From: Paragordius varius
Taxonomy: Eukaryota; Nematomorpha
Reading direction: 5' to 3'
NCBI GenBank assembly: GCA_964247055.1
Contig: OZ176058.1
Location: 372,001-436,000, forward strand
DNA: 64,000 nt
Notes under the pieces: generated by a model
What the model was told of the DNA's origin: nothing
Database searches by the model: none
Seen by the model: the letters and a program-made list of their open reading frames with translations, nothing else
Translations under genes and position numbers: made by a program
Shown: positions 23,692 to 38,700 of the stretch, piece after piece
Numbering within the stretch: the first letter of the stretch is position 1
Layout: each line of letters begins with the position of its first letter

Positions 23692-26600
23692 TTAGTTTCA
23701 AATACATTTCCTCTCATCTGTTTTGCACTGGAAAAACTAATGTCCAAAGTATAATATAATTTTTTATTAAAAAAATATCAGCTGTTTACAACATTTTTTT
23801 TATTATTTTATAAATTAACATATTATATGTTTTCGCTTTTTAATTAACCAAAATTACATCTACAATATTATATATATATATATTATATATTTATTAATAT
23901 CTGTAATTATTAAATATTTTTAATTTTTACAATATATAATTTTTCATAATTTGCAATCATATCAGTTTTAGTAAAATTGTAATAAATCAGCTGTTTTATC
24001 AAATATTATCAGCTGTGTTTTTATTATTTTTTTTATATTTATAGAATTTTAATTTTTATTTACTATAATTATTATTAAATATTTATAAAATTATTTTTTG
24101 CATATTGATAAAGTATCAGCTGATTATTAATTATTTTTATTTTATTTTAGAATAAAATGCCCGAAAAATTTGGATTAATCCTACAATCCTTGAATATAAT
24201 AACTGTCCTAATTTTTCCAGCTGTTATCGTTTGGATAGTTAGGCCGAATCCAAGTAAACAGCTGATATTTATGAATATTTTATTATTTTTTATTAGTATT
24301 TATAGAGAAATACATTTAAAAAAATTAATAAAAGGAATTTTTAAAAAGGATTTTTCTAGAAATTTCATAAAAATATAAACAAAAGCCGTTTTTTGACATA
24401 AAATTTAAAAAATAATAAAAAAATTTTAACTTTTTTTTTAATTTTATTGTTTGAGTAATTATTATTTTAAAAAAATAAATTTTCAAATTTTATTCTAAAT
24501 AAAAAATTATTTTTTTGTTTTATTAAAATTTTTAATATATTTTTTTTTGAAATAATTTTATTTTTAAATTTAAAAAAAATTATTTTTTTTATTTTTGTTT
24601 ATTTTTTAACTAATTATTTTTTTTAAAAAAATAAATTTTTAAAAAGAAGTAAAAAATCTTTTTTTTTAATTTTATTTTTTTGAAATAAATTCGTAAATTT
24701 AAATCTAATTAAAATTTTTTTTGAAATTTCCATTTTTTTAAAAAAATATTACTTTTTTAAAGAATTATTTTATTATTTAAAAAATTATTTTATATTAAAT
24801 TGTAAATAAAATTTTTAAAATATTTTAATTTTTTAAGAAAAATCATTTTGTTAATTTAGTTGCAGCTGTTTATACGCTAACTATTTATACGTGCATTTTC
24901 CTGAAACTCGTTTCCTACGTGGCTGTCAATCATTGGTGTCGAGATGCCATCCGGAGACACCTGCCAATCAATCAACAGCTGATGGCACATGAACACCTGA
25001 TTGAGGCTGACACATCAGCTGATGTCTCGTTGTCTAGGCAACGACGTGGAAAAGATTATTTAAAAGCCAAATCGAAATCTTTATATATTAATACAGATGA
25101 GAATATGAAAAATGAAAATAAAATGGAAAATAGCTTAGAAGACTTAAATACACCATCAGCTGATGTCTCGTTACCTAGGCAACGACGTGGAAAAGATTAT
25201 TTAAAAGCCAAATCGAAATTACATATTAATGCAAAAGAATTTAATACACCATCACCTGATGCCTCGTTACCTAGGCAACCACGTGGAAAAGAATTAAAAG
25301 CCAAACCTAAATCCTTACATTTTGTTGAACATGATTACAGTATTACTAATACAGATAATGAAAATATAAAGGAAAATAGTTTAAAAGACTTTAGTACACC
25401 ATCAGCTGATGCCTCGTTGCCACGGCAACGCAGAAAACAGCTGTCCACAAGTGAGAATAAAATAGCAAGAAAGGATGACGAGAATATAATTTTCTCAACT
25501 ACAGATGATTTCAAGAAAAATGAATTTGAAAACAATGGCAAAGGTGAAAATGATATGGAAAATCTTGATGAGACGCCATCTTTATCGCCATCAGGTGATG
25601 AATCATCAGCTGTTTCAGAGGGTAGTTCAGTAACAGCTGATTCTGATCATGCGAGTGAGGATCATATGGCGGAAAAAGCACCCAAGAAAAAAAAGTATGA
25701 TATTTTTTATTTTAAAACGCTTCTTTTATTCGAAAGAAAAATCTGTTTTTTAAGTCAACTGTGTAAATGAATGCATCACTAGCAGCTGTTTGCACAATCA
25801 TATCAGCTGTAATTTTTGAATGCATAGAACGTTTTTTTTCAAATTTAAAACAGCTGATATTTTGTTTATAATAAAGATTTTTAAAACTTTTTTATAATTT
25901 ATTTTTAGTATAATACATAATTAATGTGAATTTTTGTTTATATATATATATGTATACATTGTTTATATTTTTTAAAAAAACGATAATATATTTAAATAAT
26001 TTATATTTTCTATATTTAAAATATATATATATATCTTTTGAAAAAATATACTTAAAATTATAATATTTAAATAATTCATATTATATATTTATAAAGTATT
26101 AAATAATACATATATTATATATTAAAATTTTATAAAAAATATGTTTTAATTTTTATTAAATATTTAAATAAATTTAATTTAAATTATTAATATATTTGAC
26201 TAATTTATATAATATAATAATGTATAATAAAAATTTATATATTTTTATTTTAATAAATATATTTTTTTTAAAATAATTATAATATTAATTTTTAAATATT
26301 TAAATATTTAAATAAATTTAAATTTATTATTTTTAATAAATTATTTTTTAGTTATAGCATATTTATTTATAAAATAAATTAAAAATAAAATTTAAAAATA
26401 AAAAAAAAATTTTTTTTTTAGAAATTTTAAAAGTGCTTCAGTATTTGTTAAACGAGAATCTTGCACACCTCAGAGCTTATATGCCTATAGAGATGAAAAA
26501 GGTTAGATTTTTAATTAAATTAATTTTAATTTAAAAATTAATATATTTAGAAATTATTTAAATTAATTTTTTATTAAAAATTAATTTTTTTAATTTTTAT

Positions 26601-29600
26601 TTAAAAAATTAATTTTTAATTAAAAAAAAATTTTTAATTGAAATAATTATTTTTATTTATTTTTATTTAAAAAAAATAAATTTTTTTAAAAAAAATTAAA
26701 TTTTTAAATTAATTTTAAATTTTTTTTTGAAAATTCAAATTTATAAATTATTTTAAAAATTTGAATTTATATTAAAAATAATATATTAAAAATAAAAAAA
26801 TTATTATTTTAAAAATTATTTATTAAATTAAAAAAATTTTTTTTATAATTTTTTAAAACATATACTTTATAAAAAATATTTAATGATTAAAATTTAAAAA
26901 AAAATTTAAAAATATTTTTTTTATTTTTTATATTTATATTTTAAAAATATTTTTTTTAATTATTTAATTTAAATTTTTTTTAAAAAAAAATTAATTTTTA
27001 AATTAAATAATTTTTTAAATAAAATTAATTATTTTATTTTTTGAAAATATATTTTTATTAAAAATTATTATCAAATTTTATTAAATTAATATTTAATAAA
27101 AATATTAACTATATGAATATTTTAAAAACAGTTTAGTTATAAAAATATTTATATAAAAATATTTGGTTAATATTTAATTATATTTGAATCTAAAATTTTT
27201 TTTATATTTCTTAAATAAGTTTTTGTATAAATTTTTTTTAAAACATATATTTTAAAAACAAATATTTTTTTTAAAAAAATTAATATTTAAATAAAAATAT
27301 ATTATTTAAATATTTTATTTTTTTAAATAATTAAAAAATAAATATTTATTTTTTAGATTTAAAAATTTTGTTTGGAAGAAAACCTGTTGAATATCCTGAT
27401 AACTTAACTCTTAAAGGTAATTAATTTTATAATAAAAAAATAATTAAAAAATTAAATTTAAAAAAATTCAAATTATATTATATAAATATATTTATAAAAA
27501 TAATTTAAAATTTTTTATATTTATTCATAATTACTAGATTATTTTAATATAAATTATTTATATATATTTTTTTTTATAAAAATTATTTATATTAAATTTA
27601 AAAAAATAATATATTTAAAAGTAAATATTTTTTTATTAAAAATTTTAAAATAAAATATTTTATTTAAATATTTTAAAATATTAAATATTTTTAGTTTACT
27701 TATAATATTAATAAAATTTAATATTTTTATTTTCCATATTTTTTAGATTAAATATTTTTTTATATTTATATTTTAAAATATTTTTTAGATTAAATATTTT
27801 TTTATATTTATATTTTAAAATATTTTTTTAATTTTTAAAAAATATTATAAAATTAAATATATTTATTTATATTTTTTGAAATTATGTATAATATTAAATA
27901 GAAAATAATTTTTTTAAAAATATATTTTTTTATAAATAATTTTAAAATATAATATTTTCTATTTTTAATTTTAATTAAGTTATTTAAAATTAAATATTTT
28001 TATTATATTTATTAATAATAGAAATATTAATAAAATTATTTAAAATTAAATATTTTATATTTTATTTATTAATTAATTTATTTTTATTTTTTTAAATAAA
28101 ATTTTAAAATAAATTTTTTATTTTTAGATTTTAAAAATGTTATAGTTTTAATAAAAAAATATTTTTCTATTTAAATGTTTTAATTTTAATAAAATATATT
28201 TAATTTTTAAATATTTTTATTTTTTTATATTTTTTAGATTTATATTATTTCTTATTTATAATAAAAAATATTAATAAAATTTTTAATTAAACAAAATTAA
28301 TAAAATTATTTAAAATATAAAATAATTATAATATTTTTAAATATTTTATTTTTTAATATTAATAAAATTATAAAATATTTAAATATAATTATTTTTTAAT
28401 ATTTTTTATTTTTAGATTTATATTATTTCCTATTGGTGCCAACGTTCTGTTATGAATTAAATTTTCCAAAAACTCAAAGAATTAGAAAATTATTTTTATT
28501 CAAACGAATTATGGAAATGGTAAAATATTTTAATTTAAAAATATTTTTATTAAATTATTTAATTTTTATAAATTATTTTTTTTTTATTAAATATTTTTAT
28601 AAATATATAATTTTTTATTAATTTTGCTATAAATATATTTTAATTTTCAAATTTTTTTAAAACCTAAATTATTTATTTTTATATGAATATATTTAATTTT
28701 TTAAAAATAGATATATTTTATTTAAAATATATATTTTAAAATAAAATATATAATTTTTAATTTAAATATTTTATATTTTTTAATATATATTAATTTTAAT
28801 TATTTCAATAAATTAATTTTATAAAATATATCAATTAATTTGGTAACTACTGTGAAAATTGGAAAATTATTTTTATTCAAACAAATCATGGAAATGGTAT
28901 TTAAATTTATATTTTATTAATTTTAAAAATATTTAATTTTAATAATATTTAATTTTAAAAATATTTAATTTTAAAATAAAATATTTATTTAAGAATATTT
29001 GTGTTTTAATTAATTATTATATAAATATAAAAATATTTAATTTTTAATTAAATATATAAATATTTTAATAGTTCTTTAAGATATTTTTAAAATTTTTTGA
29101 ATTATTAATTTAAAATAATTTTTGTTAATATATTTTATGAATATATATTTTAAAAAAATATTTTATATAATTAAAATTTTTTTTTTAAATTATTTTAAAT
29201 TTTAAAAATTTATTTTTTTATAAGAAAATTAATTTTTTTTATTAAAATAGATATTTTTATTACAATAAATGCTTGGCCTAATAATTTTTTAAATTTTTTT
29301 AAAAAAATAAAATAATTACCAATTTTTATTAAAATAATAATCAACTTATTTAATTTAATATTTATTTCATAAAATATATTAAAAAATTATTTAAAAAATT
29401 AATTTATATAAAAAATATTTTTAATATTTTTAAAATAAAATAAATTATTTAAATTTAAAATATTTTTTTAAAATATAAAAAATATTAATTTTTTAAAAAA
29501 AGATATTTAATAAAAAATTAATTTTATAAAAAAATATAAATTTTAAAATAAAAAAAATTATTTTTAGATATTTTTATTACAATTAATGCTTGGCCTAATA

Positions 29601-30462
29601 CAACAATGGTTAATTTATATATATATTAAAATATACTAAAAAAAATTAATTATTTATATATTTTATATATATTGAAAAAATAATCAATATATTTTATTTT
29701 ATTATTTAAATTATTTTAATAAAAAAATAAATAAATAATTTAAAATTAATTTTTTTATTAATATAGATATTTTTAAATATATATTTCATAAATAAATATT
29801 AAAAATTTAAAAAAAATTATTTTTTTATAAATTATTTTATAAAAAATTTCAATATATTAAATTTTTTTTAAAAAAATAAAAATTAATTTTTTATTAAAAT
29901 AGATATTTTTATTACAATTAATGTTGGCCTAATACAACAATAGATAATATATATATATATATATATATATTATAAATGGAAAAATTATTTTATATAAAAA
30001 ATTTAATTAATTCATTTAAAATTTTAAAATATTTAATAAAAAATTAAATTAATTTAATTTTTTTAAAAAAATTTCTTTTCTTAATAAAAATTAATTAGAA
30101 TATTTAATTTTTTCAAAAATAAAAATTTTTTTTTATTAAATTTAGATATTTTTATTACAATTAATGCTTGGTCTAATACATATATATATATATATATATA
30201 TGAATTGAAAAATTAATTATTTAATATATTTTTAAAAAAATAAAATAAATTTTAATTAAAAATTTTTAATGAAAAAATTAATATTTTTGAAATTTTTTTA
30301 TTTTTTAAAAAATAAATTTTTTAATAAAAATTATTAATTTTTTTATTAATAAAAATAGATATTTTTATTACAATTATGTATATATTTAATATACGAAAAA
30401 ATTAATTAATTTATAAATATTTAAAATTTTTTTATAAAAAATATTTAAAATTTTTTAAAAAA

Positions 30463-30510
<48 letters not shown>

Positions 30511-31038
30511 AAAAAATAATTTAATTTTTTTAAAAAATTATTTATTGAATAAAAAAATTATTATATTTATTGAATAAAAAAATTATTATATTTAATTAAA
30601 AATTAAATTTTTAAAATTAAAAAAAAATTTATTTTTTTAATTAAAAATTAAATAAATTTACTTAATTTAATAAAATTTTAATAATTAAAATAATAAAAAA
30701 TTATTTTTTATAAAAATTAATTAATTTTAATTTTTTTATTAAAATAGATTTTTTTATTACAATTAATGCTTGGCCTTATACAACAATGGATAATTCCCAC
30801 CATTAATAATGCTTTGGCGCCATTCAGCTCCATGGATTATGCTAGAATGTTTGAAAGACTTTTGAAATTAGCAGTATTTTATTTTTTAGTAAAATTAAAA
30901 AATATTAAAAAAATATAGCAAAAATTATATATTTTTGATTAAAATTATTAGAAAAATCCTTTTTTTGAAAAAATTAGCTAAAAAAATGTTTTTTTCGAAA
31001 AAAAAAAAACTAAAAAATGAATTATTAAAACAATATGA

Positions 31039-31074
<36 letters not shown>

Positions 31075-32673
31075 AAAATAAATTTTTCAAAAAATTATTT
31101 AAAAAAATGGTTTTTTCAGGTGTTTTTTCCAAAAAAATATTAAAAAATGAAATAAATTGAAAAAAACCAGTAAAATATTGGATTTTTACATATTCACGAA
31201 CTCAAATTAGCAGTATTTAAAAAAAATTTTTTAGAAAAATTATTATATTATTAAAAATTATTTAAAAAATGTTTTTTTTAATTTTAATTAAAAATTGTTT
31301 TTATTTGAAAAAAGGGTAATGGACTTTAGGAATTACGGATTTTATATTTTTAAAAATTTTTTTAGAAAAAATATAGAAAAAATTAGCCTAAATAATGAAT
31401 TAAAATTTTTAAAAAACCGTAAAATATGGAATTTTACATTCAGTTCCATGGATTATGCTAGAATGTTTGAAAGACTTTTAAAATTAGCAGTATTTTATAT
31501 TTTAAGATTTTTTTTAGTAAATATTTTTAGAAAAATTAAATAAAATTATTAAAAAAATATTTAAAATTCTTAAAAAATATAGAAAAATTCCTTTTTTTTA
31601 AAAAAATTAGCTTAAAAATGTTTTTTTTTTGATAAAAAATAATAAAAAAATTAGCCTAAAAATGGTAAAGTAGCTTAAAAAATGTTTTTTTATCGAAAAA
31701 AATACTAAAAAATGAATTAAAATTGAAAAAATATAAATATTGTTCAAGTTATGCTAGAATGTTCAAAAGACTATTAAAATTAGCGGTATTTAAATTTTTT
31801 TTAATTTTTGGAAAAAATAAAAAAATTAAATATATGTTAAAAAATATATATTTGTTTTTAAAAAAAGTTTTTTTGATGTTTTTTTATTAAAAAAACTACA
31901 AAATATTGGATTTATGCTAGAATGTTTGAACGGCTCTTGAAGTTAGCGGTATATTTAGTTTTTGAAAATTTTAAAAATATTTTAAATTTTTTTTTGAATT
32001 TTTAAAATTATTAAATTATTTTAAAATAGTATAAAAAAATATATAAAAAATGGTTTTTTTTGAAAAAAAAATCATTTAAAAAAAGTTGGAGTTTTTTCTG
32101 TTGGATTGAATGTTTAATTGTAATTAACGGTTTTTAGTTTGAAATGAAAAATATGAAATTTTGATTTATATTATTATTTATAAAAAATATCATTATTATT
32201 AAATTTAAAACAATATTTCATAATTATTAAAATAATTTTTTTAAATAAATAAAAATATAAAATTATTTTATTCTATTATAAAAAATAATAAAATATTTTT
32301 TTAAAAGAATTAAAATATATAAAAAAATAAACTATTTATAAAACTTGTTAAAATATATAATTTTTTTATTTTAAATTTTTTTAATTTTTTAAAATATTTT
32401 TTTTTAATTTTTAATGATTTTTTTAGATTCCAAATCACCTGATCTGGTTGATATTTTTCTATTGGCTATTCCATTCCTGTTTTAAAAGCCTATTAAAAAA
32501 ATATTCTTAATTATTATAAAAAATTAATCCTGTATTTTTAAAAATAAAATAATAAATATTTAAGGTGGTAATGTTTTAAAAAAAACAATTTTTTTTTTAA
32601 AATCTATTTTTATAAAAAATTATTGAAAAATTTATAAATATTCAAAAATATATTGATAAAAAATAAATTAAAG

Positions 32674-32709
<36 letters not shown>

Positions 32710-35700
32710 TTTTATTCTTTAAAATTTATTTTTTTTGTAATTTTTTTTTATTAATTTTTTAAAATTTATTTTTTAGATTCCAAATCACCTGATCTGGTTA
32801 ATATTTTTCTATTGGCTATTCCATTCCTGTTTCAATGTTATCGCTGAGATTTTATATTTTGCTGATCGAAATTTTTATAATGATTGGTGGTAATATATTT
32901 ATTTTATTTTTTTGAAAAATTAAAAATTTATTTTTTAATATTTTATTTTAAAAATATTTTTATTAAAATATTTAATTAATTTAATTGAAAAAAAAATAAT
33001 TTTTTATTTAAATTTAAAAATAAAAAAGATTTTTTGTTTATATTAAAAAATATAAATTTAAGATTATTAGAATATCTTATAGTTTTTTTTAATTTAAAAA
33101 TTGAAATTTTCGATCATTTTTTAAAGTTTAAGATTTTTAAAGTGTTAATTTTTAAAATTAAAAATTTAAAATTTTTAGAATATTTTATAATTTTTAAATT
33201 TAATATTTTTAGAATGTTGTATATTTTTAAAATTCAAAATTCAAAATTTATAAAATTAATTAAGTATCATTTTAATATTAAGGGATCATTTTAAATTTTG
33301 TAAATTTTTATATATTTTATGATTTATTTAAATTTTAATTTTTTTAACTATTAGTTTGAGATTTTTATTTTATGATTTTTTTTAAATATAATATATATAC
33401 ATATATATATTTTATGATATTTTTATTAGTTTCAAAAATTAATACTAAAATATATTTTTATAGAGTTTTTAACTTTTTTTGTTAAAAAAATATTTTTTTG
33501 ATTCAAAAAATTATAAAGAAATATTTTTTTTTTAAAAAAATATAAAAGAATATTTTTAATTTAATTTAAAAGTTAAATAAAAATATTTAATATGGTTATT
33601 TTTACATTTAATTCAATAAAAAAGAAAATTATTTAATATGGTTAAATATAATCAAAAATTATTTTTTATTAATGAATATTTTAGTATTTTTCCATAGAAT
33701 TCAATAAAAATAAAGATGTTTTTTTTTAATATTTTAAAGAAATATATATATTTCAAACAATATAAATGATATTTTACTCAAAATATTATTGATTTATTTT
33801 AATTTTTTATACTTTTAAAATATTTTATTATTAACATGTCTTATTTCGTTAATCAATTAAAGCATATTAATTATCATTTTTTTATCGAAAAATAAAATAA
33901 TATTTTTTAGTATAATCAAAAAAATATTTTATTTAAAAAATTATATTGTTGATTTTATAATATTTGTAAAAAATTATAAAATATTTTTAAATATTTTTTA
34001 GTAATTAAATATTTTTTTTAATTATAGGAATGCAGAAACTATAAATGAATTTTGGCAAAGTTGGAATATACCTGTACACAGATGGTGTTCAAGGTGAGCG
34101 AAATATATATATATTTTTTTTTAACTTTTATAAAATTTATATCTATATTTAAAAGTTAGAGATTAAAGAAAGATTTATATAAAATATTTATTTTTATAGT
34201 AGATAAAAAATTTAATCAGAAATTATTTTAGATATAATTTCAAGCATTTTTGTTTCAACAAAAAAAACTAATGGCCTTTGTTGGCCCCTATCCTATTTAG
34301 ATATTTGTTAAAAAAATTTACGTTGTGAAATAATAGATTTGGGAATCTTAAAAAATATTGTTCGATAGGGAATTTGCAATTTTTCAAACTTGAACAATCA
34401 ATAAATTTTAATTTTTTTAAAAATCCTAAAAAAACCACGAATTACCTCAAAAGTTTTTAAAAGGTTTCATTATTTGAAATTGTGCACAAAAATATATGTT
34501 TGATACAGTAAAAATTGAAATAATACTATGGACAAAACGTAAAAATATAAAGACAAAATTTTTTTATAAAAGAACCACCATACTTTTTTTCCGATATAAT
34601 TGATTTATATTTATAATTACAAAATGTATTGTCCATACTTTGCAATATTTAACAATTATTTAAATTTAAATTAATCAAGATTTTTGTCATTTAGAAAAAG
34701 TATTTGTCTTTATATTTTTACGTTTTGTCCGGAGTATAATTACCGTTTTAACTGTAAATTTTGCAATCTTTAATATATATATACTATAAAAAATCGAGAG
34801 GCTTATAATTTTACAAATAAAATATATAACAATATAGTGAGTTATAATAAAAAATTTTGCGCTTTTCGAAATCGAAATATACCATTTACAATTCAAATTC
34901 ACCCTCGAATAATTCAAATTCACCTACAATTAAAATATGTGTTTTTTATATTAAAAATTACCTATATTTTTATATATTTTTGGAAAATAAAAATCATATT
35001 AATAATGAGTTAGATTAGTTGTTCGAAAACACATAATTTATTATTTTTAGGGTGAATTTGTTTTGTTCAAGGGTGAATTTAAACTGTTTGAGGTTTTGTT
35101 CGAGGGTGAATTTGAATTGTTCAAGGGTAAATTTGAATCGTTTCGGGGTGAATATGAACTGTAAATGGTATATTATCCATAATTTGAAATAACTTTTTTG
35201 AATGAATCCTAAGTCTTAAAACTAAAAGCAATACTTTTTATTATCTTGAAACATTTTTCTAACAGAGAATATGTATAGTGATTGATTCCATCTAAAATTA
35301 ATTTAATTTTAATTTATAGGTAAGGCTAAAATATGTTTATTAATATAAGTTTTATATATAATAATAAAAAGTGAAATTAAAAATTATATATATTAATTAT
35401 TGCATATATAAAAGCGCCATCTATATTATACGTAGAGCCAAATTAAGATTTGTTATTTTACTATTTGCAATTAAAAATACAGCAATTATATATGGAAGGA
35501 CAAAATGTAAAATAAATTATAAAGACATTTTTTTTATTCAAAAAAACAATCTCATAATAATAATTACTTAATTCAAATATTACGCATCGTGTTGTGGATT
35601 TGCAAAATTGAAATAATTTTCAATTATCATTTAAAAATGTAATTAAATTGTTTATATTAAAAAATTAAAGTTTAAAAAGTAAGGTTATCTTTTTAGAACA

Positions 35701-38700
35701 ATAAAATTGTTCTTTTTACGTTTTGTCCTAATGTATAGAATTTTAATTTTTACTATATATATATATATATATATATATACATACTTTTTATAATGTTATA
35801 TCATTAAAAAATGTAATTAAATTGTTTATATTAAAAAATTAAGGTTTAAAAACGTAATCCTTTTAGAACAATAAAATTGTTCTTTTTACGTTTTGTCCTC
35901 AGGTATAGAATTTTAATTTTTACTATATATATATATATATAAATAAATATACTTTTTAAATGCAATCTATTCCAAATTATAAAGTTATGGAGATGATTAA
36001 TTAATTAATTTATAAACTATTTTCTATAACAACAATATGAACAAAAAATTTATTATTCTTAATTAGTTAATGATTATTGATGCCAAAATATATCAATATA
36101 CATCAAATAATAATTTTAGAGTCAATATCAAAATAAAACATGATAAAAAAATTACTGTAAGCCAATATATGTATATTTTCTTTCTGGTATGAATTTATTT
36201 ATAGGAAAATAAAAAACTTGATATTCTTAAACAGATAATTAAAAAATTTAATTTAGATAGTCAAAATTAAACTATTTTTCCCAATAATAAACTAGATAGA
36301 TTAGTATTCAATGTTAATTTTACAGTAAAAATTAAAATTATACGGACAAAATGTAAGAATATAGAGATAACATTTTTTTTTCTAAAAGATATCATCATAC
36401 TTTTTGAAACTTGATTTACTCAAATATAAATAATCGTTTAGATTTGTTAATTATGGAAATGCAAGCATAAATATATTAAATAAATAAAGATTTTGCCTTT
36501 ATATTTTAACGTATTGTCCTCACGTATAATTTCAATCTTTATTGTATATAAAAACGATTAGGGTTGTGAAATAGGATAGTTTTCTATTGATTAAAAATTT
36601 TGTCTTAATATTTTAAGTTTCTCCGTATAATTTAAAATTTTAGTGTAAAAACAAATTGAAATGATAATCAAAATGTTTTTATGGGAAACATTTTATAATT
36701 CTTAAAAAATTATTTGGTTCTTTTAAATATTTACGTCATGTCCTCACGTATAATTTCAATTTTTACTGTAACTTACATGTCGATTCCTTTTTTTGCAAAA
36801 TATAACGATGAGTTTTTTTCTTCAAAAAAATCAATAGGGTTTAAGAAAGTAGATGGCTGATTTTTAATAAATATAATTCATACAAATATTTATATATATA
36901 AATATTAATTTCATCTGTGTTTGGTAGTTTTTAATAATGTAAAATTTAATGGGTTTCTCAATTTAATTTATTTATATATATATGCATTTTTTGCAACACA
37001 AAAAAAACGATGATAGTATTTAATTTTTTTTAATATATAGTCATTTGTCTCTTATAATTGCTACGTTTTATCTATTGATTATCAAATTTACTTATATATA
37101 TATTTCTATTTTTCTATTTATAACAATAATTTTAACTGTTTCTTAAGTTTTTTTACTATATAATTTATATTTTTACGTTTTGTCCTTTCGCGTATAATTT
37201 CAGTTTTTACTGTAATTTTATATTTGTTTCAAGTATTTTTTTACTATATAATTTATATTTTTATTGTAATTAATAAAAATAAATTTTGATAAAATTATTT
37301 TATTATATAATATATATTTTTACTGTAATAAAAATAAAAATTTTTCTATAATATTTTACTATATAATTTATATTTTTACTGTAATTAATAAAAATAAAAA
37401 CTTTTTTTTTTAATTTTATATAAATTTTCAGACATTTATATTTTTAAAAAATTTCGAAAAAATTATTTTACTATATAATTTTAATTTTTGCTGTAATTGA
37501 GAAAAAAAAATTTCGAAAAAAATATAATTTTATTATAATCATTTTTTGCAGACATTTATAACATATTTAATTTTATTGTAAAAAATAAATTTATTTAAAT
37601 TTATTTTAAATTTATTTAAATTTATTAAATTTTACTGTAAAAATTATTAAAAATTAATTTATTAAAATTTATTTAATTTTTTAAAACATATATAAATTTA
37701 TTTAATTTTACTGTAAATTTAATTATATTTTTTTAAAAAAAATAATTTTATTTAAAAAATATTAAAACATATATAAATTTATTTAATTCTTTTACTGTAA
37801 AAAATTATTATAAATTATTTATCAATTTTACTATGCTTTTTAAAATTATTATGAATTTAATTTTATTTAAAAAAAATAATTTTTTTAAAATAAATTTTCA
37901 GACATTTATATTTCCCACTTTTGGATTTGGGAGTTTCAAAGCTGGTCGCTTCAATCATAGTTTTTCTGGTCAGTGCTTTTTTCCATGAGGTTAATATTTT
38001 TTATTTTTAAAAAATATTTTTCGTAAAAATTATTTAATTTTTATTTTATCTTTAAATAAAAAAAACTTTTTTTAAAATATTATTTTATCTAAAAATTATT
38101 ATTTTATGATAAATATTTTTTGAAATATTAACTATTCTTTTTTTTATGATTTAAGATTAATTTTTTTATATTTAAATATATAAAAATACAATTCGAATTC
38201 ACTCTTCGATTCAAAATGACCCTTTAAAAATTAAATATGTGTTTTCAAACTCATCGTATAATTTGAAATCATGGATCATTTTTCAGTATTTTTTTAATTT
38301 TTGTCACAATTTTATTTTTTTTTAATTTTATAAATAAAGGTAATTTTTAATCTTAAAAAAAACATAATTTATTTAAGGTGTGAATTTGAATTGTTCAAGG
38401 GTAAATTTGAATTGATGATCTAATGTTCAGTACAATTTTTCGAAAAAAAACAAAAACAAAAAAAACTGTTATATAATAATTGATTCATGCGTTGTTTAAA
38501 AAAAGTTTTAGTCAAAAAATTAAATGTAAATTATATCTCTAAAAATTATTTTTTTTATTTAAATTAATATTTTGAAAGAAAATAAATTTTCCATTGAAAG
38601 TTGCGGTTAAAATACTTTTTATAAAATTCTATAATTAAAATTACTTTTTTTATATATATTTATATATATAAAAAAAATATACCATTTACAATTCAAATTT

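Larger units (their letters stand above)
1..24943. repeat. Giant imperfect inverted duplication (two DGAT1 5' halves head to head)
   Basis: Position 1 onward reads as the reverse complement of the sequence ending at 24943, and matching islands continue inward: exons 2 (7906-7993 and 18924-19011), exons 1 (8759-8880 and 18018-18166), and an M1 transposon just upstream of each exon 1. Arms of about 9 kb flank a non-symmetric spacer of about 9 kb. Exons are nearly identical; introns keep order but differ by many indels and repeat numbers. The left limit lies outside the window, so the true arms may be much longer. Confidence 0.93.

Noticed and set aside
1-24943. Palindrome as a pure fold-back sequencing artefact
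   Set aside because: A fold-back would be nearly identical throughout. Here introns differ by many indels, decoy counts differ and silent coding differences are present. A false join of two haplotypes is not excluded.
25335-25541. 68-codon antisense open frame in exon 6
   Set aside because: A shadow of the DGAT1 coding strand.
24919-25770. Exon 6 as a stand-alone intronless gene of 283 codons
   Set aside because: The frame begins inside conserved DGAT1 membrane sequence, extends upstream in phase to a proper acceptor, and homology resumes in later exons. The frame past 25694 runs into the intron.
33034-33294. 86-codon open frame in intron 11
   Set aside because: Composed of I, F, K, L and N codons as expected from A/T-rich filler. 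No homology and no conservation to test against.
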